From contig NZ_JACBJQ010000050.1 of assembly GCF_013404075.1 (NCBI RefSeq), forward strand, positions 1-37,091: a stretch of DNA of 37,091 nt. Reading direction: 5' to 3'. Under the pieces are notes generated by a model. That model was not told the origin of the DNA and searched no databases. It worked only from the letters and a program-made list of their open reading frames with translations. The first letter of the stretch is position 1. Every line of letters starts with the position of its first letter. The stretch is from Mycolicibacterium vinylchloridicum (GTDB lineage Bacteria; Actinomycetota; Actinomycetes; Mycobacteriales; Mycobacteriaceae). The position numbers and the translations under genes are program-made. This document shows, in pieces, positions 31,239-37,091 of the stretch.

Positions 31239-32498
31239 CTAGGGATTGATGGTGTTTTCACCGACCTGGCGTCCCCACACATATTCGGTAAGCAATGGCT
31301 GCCCGAGTTCGAGGTGGTTGTAGGGAGCCAGTGATGCGCCGGTGTCGGCTACCAGGTAAGGGGCGGGCCAGAAATCCTTGGTGACTGTCTGCCAACATCC
31401 AGGGGCGCCGCCCGGGCCGCCTCGCGCATTGGAACGGGGCAGGTTATCCGGATAGACGTACGGATTCGGCGCACCGGTGAGCCCGATACGGAAGTCGATC
31501 GAGTAGCCGTTGCCGCCTGCGGATTCAACAGTCTGCGGCAGGATCGCAGCATAATTTCTTATGCTGCACAGGAATTCGGGACTGTAGGTGTTCAAGGTGC
31601 CGGTGGTCGTCACCAGGTCAGCCAGACCTCGCACCAGGTAGGGACTTCCCCGCCCCACGATGTCAGCGCCAGCGTTGCCGAAGCCCGCGGCAGCCAGCAG
31701 CGCCGCATCGAGATCGGCTCGCTGCTCATTGACGGTGCCTGCCGTGGTCGCTGCATTGTTGAGGAATTTCCAGAAATCGGGTGAGGATTGGGCATAGACG
31801 TCGGCGAGGTCGGTAAGGCGTTTGATGTCTTCGCGGATCTGCGGCATTTCAGGGTTGATGTCGTCGAGGACAGCATTGCCCGCGATGATTGATCGGCCGA
31901 AGTCGAGGCCGTGCCCGTCCAGTGCCTCGGCGGTGGCCGCAAGAGTCAGGTTGAGTTTGACGGGATCGACTTTCTGCGCGATCGACATCAAGGTTTCGAA
32001 CAGGGTGTTGAATTCGGTCGTCACGTGCGAGACGTCGATCACCTGCGAGCTCGACACGCGCGCAGATGCCGGTCTCGACGGGCTACGGAAGGCTACATAC
32101 TTGTTGCCGAATACCGTGCTGGCCTTGATCTCGGCGGTCACGTTGGCCGGGATCAGCTCGATGTACTTTGGAGCGACGTCCAGGGACAGTTTCGCCTTGG
32201 TGGTGTCATCTTGCTGGATCGCGCGCACCGCGGCGACCCGGCCGATTTCGACGCCGTTGTAGGTCACTTTTGCCCCGGGCTCCATGACCAGCCCAGCGCG
32301 ATCCGACACCAGGGTCAAGTGCATGGCCGGAGTGAACTCACCGTGAAATTGCAGGTAGACCGTCGATACCACTACTACGACCAGGGCCAGCGCCACGGTC
32401 CCGGCCGTTCGTAACGGTGGATGGTGCCGCCAGTGATTCAGCGTGCGACCAACAGCGGCGCGATTCGACGAACGACTCACGCGGACAGGGGTTTTCAT
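31239..32498 (-). CDS. orphan MCE family (MlaD-domain) protein, MceA-like
   Basis: 419 residues. A basic N-terminus precedes one membrane helix (~31-49, TAGTVALALVVVVVSTVYL). The MlaD/MCE domain (~55-140) reads LTLVSDRAGLVMEPGAKVTYNGVEIGRV, then KAKLSLDVAPKYIELIPANVTAEIKAS, TVFGNKYVAF. A helical region and a Pro/Gly-rich end follow. MCE proteins form lipid-transport tubes, normally encoded in six-gene operons behind YrbE permeases. Here it stands alone, without yrbE or other mce genes. The upstream motif at 32575 recurs before the neighbouring TetR gene. Confidence 0.9.
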   Translation of the reverse strand: MKTPVRVSRSSNRAAVGRTLNHWRHHPPLRTAGTVALALVVVVVSTVYLQFHGEFTPAMHLTLVSDRAGLVMEPGAKVTYNGVEIGRVAAVRAIQQDDTTKAKLSLDVAPKYIELIPANVTAEIKASTVFGNKYVAFRSPSRPASARVSSSQVIDVSHVTTEFNTLFETLMSIAQKVDPVKLNLTLAATAEALDGHGLDFGRSIIAGNAVLDDINPEMPQIREDIKRLTDLADVYAQSSPDFWKFLNNAATTAGTVNEQRADLDAALLAAAGFGNAGADIVGRGSPYLVRGLADLVTTTGTLNTYSPEFLCSIRNYAAILPQTVESAGGNGYSIDFRIGLTGAPNPYVYPDNLPRSNARGGPGGAPGCWQTVTKDFWPAPYLVADTGASLAPYNHLELGQPLLTEYVWGRQVGENTINP

Positions 32499-32574
32499 AT
32501 GACGGGCTCACTGGATCGTGGTCGACTGAACCTCATAAGTGTACCTATAGTAGCACAACGCTACATAGCGTTTT

Positions 32575-32588
32575 GAAACTGTTAGTAG
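32575..32588. promoter_or_regulatory. shared motif GAAACTGTTAGTAG upstream of the mce gene
   Basis: It lies 77 bases upstream of the MCE start and matches 13 of 14 bases of a motif at 33441 upstream of the TetR gene, at nearly equal distance. Next to it are CGCTA-CA-TAGCG (32559-32570, a perfect inverted repeat) and another TAGCG at 32586. This suggests a common regulator, most simply the TetR protein at 32723-33370. Confidence 0.5.
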
Positions 32589-32722
32589 CGTTTTCTCAGC
32601 GCGGCTGGCGGATGGCGATGACGCAGGGTCACCAGGAAGTTTCAGCCAGGCCCAGTGCGAGCCGCCCGGTCCCAGCGACGACAAGCCGCAGGCGAACCGC
32701 CGGCGCACCTACCAATTCGCCG

Positions 32723-33370
32723 TCACGCCTCGGTTCGGGTGCGTGAGTGTGCGGCCAGAAAGTCGTCGACGATGCGGACGCACTGGTCACGGCTGATGGT
32801 GCAGAGTCCGGTCATGCGTGCGAAGACCAGCGGACCGACGAGCTGGCACTCAGCCAATTCGAGGTCGAATTCGTCAAGTTCTTCGCGAGCCTGGTCGCTC
32901 GACAGGATTTCGTCGAACGGTTTGCGGTATTGCTCGACGACCCTAGAACGCAGGCTGCCAGCCGGGCTGTCCTCATCTGCGGTGCCGTCAGCAGCAGGAT
33001 CGGTGGGCCCAAGGGCGACCCAAGCCAGCGTGGTGACCTGGATCGGGGCATCGGCAAAGAGTGCGGCCTGCCGGCTGAGGATTTCAATCAGCCTCTGCCG
33101 CAGCGACCCCTCGTCGGGTGTCGGTGTAGTGACGTGCGGCAGCAGGCGCTCGAATGTGGCCGCCAGCAACTGTGATGAGCTTGCGAAATGCCGATAGAGG
33201 GTGGTGCGAGCCACCTTGGAGGCTTTGGTCACCGCGTCGATCGTGACGGCTTCGATTCCCCCGGTGGTGAGGAGTGCCGCCGCCGCGTCGAGCAGTCGGT
33301 TACGCGACCTGATCCGGCGGGGGTCGATGTCATCATCGTCGTCTGCGTATGCCGCCGGTTGAGTGCTCAC
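32723..33370 (-). CDS. TetR family transcriptional regulator
   Basis: 215 residues from GTG 33370, with AAGGGA upstream. The HTH domain is NRLLDAAAALLTTGGIEAVTIDAVTKASKVARTTLYRHFASSSQLL. The C-terminal ligand domain has VVEQYRKPFDEILSSDQAREELDEFD and ends with a helical segment. Its neighbours are the MCE gene and a thioesterase. It probably represses itself and the MCE gene through the motif found upstream of both. Ligand unknown. Confidence 0.88.
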   Translation of the reverse strand: MSTQPAAYADDDDDIDPRRIRSRNRLLDAAAALLTTGGIEAVTIDAVTKASKVARTTLYRHFASSSQLLAATFERLLPHVTTPTPDEGSLRQRLIEILSRQAALFADAPIQVTTLAWVALGPTDPAADGTADEDSPAGSLRSRVVEQYRKPFDEILSSDQAREELDEFDLELAECQLVGPLVFARMTGLCTISRDQCVRIVDDFLAAHSRTRTEA

Positions 33371-33440
33371 TGCGTTGTCCCTTCGGAAAATGGGACCTGC
33401 GGGCGGCGTTTCCAGCAGGCGTCAAGGTATGGTACCAAGA

Positions 33441-33454
33441 GTAGCGTAGCGAAA
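33441..33454. promoter_or_regulatory. shared motif GAAACTGTTCGTAG upstream of the TetR gene
   Basis: Near copy of the motif at 32575, 71 bases upstream of the TetR start. It is preceded by the direct repeat TAGCGTAGCG (33432-33441). It lies between the TetR gene and the rightward thioesterase gene at 33625, so it could affect both. Confidence 0.5.
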
Positions 33455-33624
33455 CTGTTCGTAGGTTTGTCCGCGGTTACGGAGAACACCCTGGTCGGTA
33501 GGCATGGCCGTCGTGTCTACGCGGGAGGGTCTTGGTGCGTCCAGAAGCTGCCAAACGAAGGCTCGTTGCAGTTGCGGTGCGGGCCCGACGATATCGCGAA
33601 TCAGTGCGAAACAAGGGGATGACG

Positions 33625-34146
33625 ATGGGTGACACAGCACATCCGGGGCCATATCTACTGCCTCCGCATACCTCGACGTGTACCGGGTGCGGGCCCGCGA
33701 ATTCGCATGGATTGCAGCTGGTTGTCTATCGCGACGGTGACGAGGTCTACAGCGATGTGACGTTCGATGAGCGCCATATCGGCGCCCCAGGACTGGCGCA
33801 CGGCGGCGCAGTAGCGACAGCCTGTGACGACGTACTGGGCTTCACGTTGTGGGTGGCCGGCACGCCCGCGGTGACACGCAGTCTGACAGTGGAGTATCTG
33901 CGACCTGTCCCGTTGCACGAACCGCACAGGATTACTGCCCAGATCACCGGCCGCCAAGGACGTGCTCTTCACGTCAGCGGAACGGGAGTCAGTCACGATG
34001 GCATCACCCGGTTCACCGCCAGCGCAGTCTTCGTGACGGTGGGTGTCGATCATTTCGCTGCGCACGGCGACGTGAGCGGATTCGAGGACCTGTTTGATCG
34101 GCTAGCCGGCGCGCTTCACCAACCAATTGGTGATCACAGCGTCTGA
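33625..34146 (+). CDS. hotdog-fold thioesterase (PaaI-like)
   Basis: 173 residues from ATG 33625, with GGGG seven bases upstream; ATG 33619 is possible. The Cys-rich start CTGCGPANSHGLQLVVY is the usual opening of this thioesterase subgroup. The hotdog helix is APGLAHGGAVATACDDVLGF, with HGG and Asp. Strands TRSLTVEYLRPVPL and HRITAQITGRQGRALHVSG follow. It should hydrolyse acyl-CoA thioesters. It is divergent from the TetR gene, with the shared motif in between. The following pseudogene begins 17 bases after its stop. Confidence 0.85.
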   Translation: MGDTAHPGPYLLPPHTSTCTGCGPANSHGLQLVVYRDGDEVYSDVTFDERHIGAPGLAHGGAVATACDDVLGFTLWVAGTPAVTRSLTVEYLRPVPLHEPHRITAQITGRQGRALHVSGTGVSHDGITRFTASAVFVTVGVDHFAAHGDVSGFEDLFDRLAGALHQPIGDHSV

Positions 34147-34162
34147 GCGTGGCGTTGGCAGC

Positions 34163-34790
34163 ATGGCTTCGAAGTTGAGGCAGCATCGCCCCGATAGGGC
34201 GGCCGACCTTGGCGGTGTCGACACGTACCGCCGTAACAGTGCAGTAGATGCCGCGATGATGCTGGCAGTTAGCGGCGGTTACGAGGCTGTGCACGTTCGC
34301 GCGGTGGCCGCGCAGGTCGGAATCGGCGTCAGCACGCTGTACCGGTACTTCCCCTCCAAGATCCACCTCTTGGTGTCGGCGTTGACCCGCGAGTTCCAAG
34401 AGTTTGGAAACAGCCGCGATTGGACCGTCACCGCGTCGACACCGCGCGAACGCCTTCGCTTGCTCGTCGACTGCCTGCACACCGAATGGCAACCAAGACC
34501 CGCGCTTGACCGAGGCGGTGACGCGCGCCTTCGTCCTCGCCGACCACACCGCCGCCGCAGCCACCGATGAAGCGATCGACGTCATTGAAGGTCTGCTGGC
34601 AAGGACTTTGAGCGGCGGCGAGCCCACGGTCAGAGACCAGCGACTAGCGGGGCTGATCGCTGATGTGTGGCTTGCCAATTTGGCGGCGTTCAGCAGTGGG
34701 CGAATATCGGGTGAAGTCGCTCGGGATCGAATCGATAGGGCCATCGACCGCTTTGTGGACGCCACTCATGGCGATCCCGAAGTGGGCTGA
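34163..34790 (+). pseudogene. TetR family regulator, frameshifted
   Basis: From ATG 34163 the first frame holds a full TetR HTH: AVDAAMMLAVSGGYEAVHVRAVAAQVGIGVSTLYRYFPSKIHLLV. It continues to HTEWQ near 34490, then degenerates into Arg-rich sequence. The proper C-terminus continues in the next frame: QDPRLTEAVTRAFVLADHTAAAA, IEGLLARTLSGGEPT and DVWLANLAAFSSGR, typical of KstR-like regulators. A one-base insertion (or two-base loss) near 34490-34500 explains both. Unless this is a sequencing error, the regulator is inactive. Confidence 0.75.
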
Positions 34791-34958
34791 GAACCTGTTC
34801 TTGATAACAGTAGAGAAAGTTCTCACAGCCTCGATCCGATAGGCATTTTTCGGTCCGTGGTGGCGGACGGGAGCGCCAGCGGACGGGAGCCGCCGCGGCG
34901 TGGATCTTTCGCCCAAATCGCGTCGGTGCTGTGTCGGGCACATTCGTAGACTTGCATC

Positions 34959-35498
34959 GTGGTGACGGACGCGGCACGTGCACGGGCGATCGCCGAGGAG
35001 CGACTGGCCGATCTGCCGCATCGGTGGGCCCATGTCTGCGGAGTCGCGGCGACGGCGGAGCGATTGGTCGTCGGCTTGGGCGCCATGGATGCCGACGCGG
35101 TGGTGGCTGCCGCGTGGCTTCACGATGTTGGCTATGCGCCGTCAGTTCGATCGACTGGTTTCCACCCCGTCGACGGCGCAGTGTTCGTCCGCGACGAGGG
35201 CTTTCCCGCAGTGGTGGTCTCGCTGGTGGCCTATCACACGGGCGCGGTGTTCGAGGCGCGGGAGCGCGGCCTCTTAGACGCGCTGGCCGAGTTCACGGCA
35301 CCTCCGTCGTTGTTACTAGACGTGCTGACGTGCGCGGACTTGACCACTGGCCCGCAGGGCTCGCCTGTGCGAGCTGAAGATCGAGTCACGGAGATCCTGT
35401 CGCGTTACCCCGATGGGGATCCTGTGCATCGTGCGATCGAGCGGGCGGCGCCGAGCCTGTTGGCGGCGGCAGCACGAGTTAGTGCCTCCGCCGGCTAG
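34959..35498 (+). CDS. HD-domain phosphohydrolase-like protein
   Basis: 179 residues from GTG 34959. The HD-domain metal ligands are visible: H25 in HRWAHVCGVA, H55-D56 in AAWLHDVGY, further histidines H69 and H93 (VAYHTGA), and D127 in LTCADLTTG. The family hydrolyses phosphomonoesters or nucleotides, often nucleotide second messengers. It converges on the NUDIX gene, which ends 17 bases beyond its stop. The trio HD, NUDIX, XRE-DUF5919 may form one functional unit. Confidence 0.82.
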   Translation: MVTDAARARAIAEERLADLPHRWAHVCGVAATAERLVVGLGAMDADAVVAAAWLHDVGYAPSVRSTGFHPVDGAVFVRDEGFPAVVVSLVAYHTGAVFEARERGLLDALAEFTAPPSLLLDVLTCADLTTGPQGSPVRAEDRVTEILSRYPDGDPVHRAIERAAPSLLAAAARVSASAG

Positions 35499-35514
35499 AG
35501 ACGACCTTGCCGGG

Positions 35515-35985
35515 CTACCCGAGGTATGGGCTGTCGCGGCGTTGAAGGTAGTGCTGAATGCGCAGCCGCATCGAGGGGTGGACGTCCAAAGATGCAAGTT
35601 CGCCTGGTGACGTCCAGGCGATGTCGGTGCTTTCCGAGTCGACTCGCAACTGTCCACCGAGCAGCCGGGTGGTGAAGCACAGCGAGAACTGTTGACGGAC
35701 TTCACCGTCGGCGTAGGCCATAACGTGGCGAGGATTGGTGTAGACGCCGATGAGTCCGCTGATCTCGACGTCGAGACCGGTTTCCTCTTTCACTTCACGA
35801 ACCGCCGCGTCGACGATGGATTCGCCCAATTCCATTGCGCCACCCGGCAATGCCCAAAGGTTATTGTCGCGGCGGCGAATTAGCACGATGCGATCATGTG
35901 AATCGGTGACGACGGCGGTAGTGGAGGGCACCACACTGTTTGCGGCTGGCGCGTGGGGATCGTTGTAGTAGTCGGTCCGGGCCAT
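35515..35985 (-). CDS. NUDIX hydrolase
   Basis: 156 residues from ATG 35985, with GGAGAACC upstream; the longer frame overlaps the preceding gene. The complete Nudix box G-x5-E-x7-REUxEExGU is at 49-71: G49, E55, R63-E64, E67-E68, G70. This fully conserved metal site implies hydrolysis of a nucleoside diphosphate linked to another group, e.g. an oxidised nucleotide or nucleotide sugar. The start lies 20 bases after the XRE-DUF5919 stop, so both are probably co-transcribed. Confidence 0.9.
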   Translation of the reverse strand: MARTDYYNDPHAPAANSVVPSTTAVVTDSHDRIVLIRRRDNNLWALPGGAMELGESIVDAAVREVKEETGLDVEISGLIGVYTNPRHVMAYADGEVRQQFSLCFTTRLLGGQLRVDSESTDIAWTSPGELASLDVHPSMRLRIQHYLQRRDSPYLG

Positions 35986-36005
35986 ACGGTTCTCCAATCG
36001 GCAGG

Positions 36006-36725
36006 TCAGGCGTGCGTGGGTAATGGTTGGGCGGTGTTCCACACCCGTTCGAAAGAGAGTTGGTGATCGCGCCACAGCTCGGGCGCGTCGTCACGTCGAA
36101 TAAAGAGGACGGGATTGTCGCTGGCGGGAGCACCGTATAGGTGCGGGTTGGCAATCAGGGTGTTGTCCGCGCGGAACATCGACGTGTACAGCGGTGTGGC
36201 GTGTGTGCGCACCTCCAAGCCTGGGGCGTCGGCGAGTGAAGCCAATCGTGCGAGTGTGATCTGGCAGCGAGCTGCTAGAACTGAGCCAATCGTCTCCTCT
36301 TCCCCGCGTTGGCTTACCGCAGCGCAATCGGGATCACCCACGATGAAGCGAATGGCGACTCCGCGTTCGGCCGCGACTGCGAGCGTTGAGCAGAACCTGG
36401 GAATGCCGTCGAAGAGGAAGGTGCCCCCGTAGACCAGGATGTCGATCTGCTCGGCGGCGCCGCCGAACAGTTGGGTCCACACGGCGACAGGGACGTCCGC
36501 GCGGCTTCGGTACACACTGACCGCGACCGTGCCGGTACCAGGTGGGCGCAGGGTGGGAAAGATGTCTGGCCACAGCGTCTGCGGATCACAGCCCAGTGCG
36601 TCGGCGGTGGCGCGCGCGTTGACCGCCTGGGGCAGTGATTCACCCCTGACCCAGCGGCCCACCGTCTTGACGTCGACACCGGCGGCTGTTGCGAGTCTGG
36701 CTTCGCTGAAACCCTTTTCACTCAT
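36006..36725 (-). CDS. XRE family regulator with DUF5919-like C-terminal domain
   Basis: 239 residues from ATG 36725. Residues ~5-50 form an XRE-type HTH (FSEARLATAAGVDVKTVGRWVRGESLPQAVNARATADALG). The rest matches DUF5919 as I remember it: VPVAVWTQLFGGAAEQIDILVYGGTFLFDGIP, GVAIRFIVGDPDCAAVSQRGEEE and TSMFRADNTLIANPHLYGAPAS, which ends in an FERVW motif. This C-terminal part is phospholipase-D-like in shape and may sense or bind a nucleotide or lipid. It heads the two-gene unit with NUDIX. Three phased promoter repeats lie at 36844-36909. Confidence 0.8.
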   Translation of the reverse strand: MSEKGFSEARLATAAGVDVKTVGRWVRGESLPQAVNARATADALGCDPQTLWPDIFPTLRPPGTGTVAVSVYRSRADVPVAVWTQLFGGAAEQIDILVYGGTFLFDGIPRFCSTLAVAAERGVAIRFIVGDPDCAAVSQRGEEETIGSVLAARCQITLARLASLADAPGLEVRTHATPLYTSMFRADNTLIANPHLYGAPASDNPVLFIRRDDAPELWRDHQLSFERVWNTAQPLPTHA

Positions 36726-36843
36726 TCGCGTCGTCAGTGCGTGGTTAGGAACAGGTAGCTTCTCGATCTGCTCATGCTAGGAGCGCGGTGCCAGCGTTAG
36801 CGACGCCCAAAGCACAAAAGTTGGCGCGCGATTGTCGTCCGAG

Positions 36844-36909
36844 TGTCCGCGTTGTCCAGGCGTCTGTCCGCTTTGTCTAACTGATGCCCTGGGAATGTCC
36901 GAGTTGTCC
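36844..36909. repeat. three TGTCCGNNTTGTC repeats upstream of the XRE regulator
   Basis: TGTCCGCGTTGTCC (36844), TGTCCGCTTTGTCT (36865) and TGTCCGAGTTGTCC (36896) start 21 and 31 bases apart, close to two and three helical turns. They lie 119-184 bases before the XRE start. Half copies (TTGTCCG) occur at 36963. They probably bind the regulator on one DNA face. Confidence 0.6.
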
Positions 36910-36968
36910 GCCTGAACTGGTGGTCGCGGCCGAGCGGTCGCGAGAAAACAGCAGGAAGGACAGTTGTC

Positions 36969-37037
36969 CGTGGCCATGAAAAAGTACCCGCTGGTGGCCA
37001 AGTAGAGGTCCCCGCTGGTGGCCAGATAAAAGTCCCC
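36969..37037. mobile_element. terminal repeats of an IS21-type insertion sequence
   Basis: Two tandem 24-bp units beginning CCCGCTGGTGGCC (36987-37010 and 37011-37034), plus a partial third copy at 36969-36986 (GTGGCCATGAAAAAGTA), form the multiple end repeats typical of IS21-family ends in actinobacteria. The transposase would lie further right, outside the window. Confidence 0.5.
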
Positions 37038-37077
37038 ACCCTGTGTTCGTCGTGTCGATCAGGAACTGTGGGCCCCG

Positions 37078-37091
37078 ATGGTGACGGTGAA
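37078..37091 (+). CDS. possible start of IS21-type transposase (istA), truncated by the window
   Basis: ATG 37078 begins MVTV, as many actinobacterial IS21 IstA proteins do, just inside the terminal repeats. Only four complete codons are visible, so this is a guess from position and orientation. There is no clear ribosome-binding site. Confidence 0.25.

Noticed and set aside
1..37091. CRISPR array or restriction-modification system
   Set aside because: No regularly spaced repeat-spacer arrays and no methylase or Cas motifs were seen.

Overview
The window looks like a chromosome segment from a Mycobacterium (probably a rapidly growing, Mycolicibacterium-like species). The evidence is high GC with many GTG starts, a PGRS-type GGNGG repeat protein, an MmpL-type RND transporter, an orphan MceA-like protein, a DUF732 secreted protein, DUF3297, and tRNA-Ala 3' end sequence of mycobacterial type.

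Layout. (1) 1-7.4 kb is chromosomal: a decayed copy and an intact copy of a tandemly duplicated unknown gene, a DCC-family (DUF393) protein, a signal-peptide-PGRS protein, DUF3297, a secreted unknown, and a 708-residue secreted zinc-metalloprotease-like protein with a PEP-CTERM-like tail. (2) About 7.57-21.48 kb is a ~13.9 kb integrated element. Near-identical 21-bp sites from the tRNA-Ala 3' end flank it, and it carries a tyrosine integrase and an excisionase-like HTH protein. From the xis end runs a ~19-gene leftward operon with many 1-bp and 4-bp start/stop overlaps. The operon encodes phage-type small proteins, a winged-helix replication-initiator-like protein, a putative HEPN ribonuclease, a five-fold Cys3His zinc-motif protein and a set of small membrane proteins. 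At the left end are a rightward trio of exported proteins (membrane-anchored, lipoprotein, DUF732) and a mixed-orientation cargo zone. No capsid, portal, terminase, tail or endolysin gene is visible, so it resembles a phage satellite or small integrative element rather than a complete prophage. (3) 21.5-22.5 kb is poor in genes and holds arm-site-like repeats that may belong to a second element. (4) 22.6-34.8 kb is a lipid/steroid-type chromosomal region: TetR, PaaI-like thioesterase, alpha/beta hydrolase, a DUF6188-like protein, MmpL transporter, AraC regulator divergent from a cytochrome P450, orphan MceA-like protein, TetR, second thioesterase, and a frameshifted TetR gene. Palindromes and shared motifs in the promoters suggest local TetR-type regulation. 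(5) 34.9-36.9 kb holds an HD-domain protein, a NUDIX hydrolase and an XRE-DUF5919 regulator with helically phased promoter repeats. (6) The right edge enters what looks like the terminal repeats of an IS21-type insertion sequence.

How the genes work together. In the element, int and xis handle integration and excision. The leftward operon probably carries replication and takeover functions. The HEPN-like protein and the exported trio are the best candidates for phage defence or superinfection exclusion. All family names come from reading the sequence without database searches. Element boundaries, HEPN, PEP-CTERM and satellite assignments are inferences.
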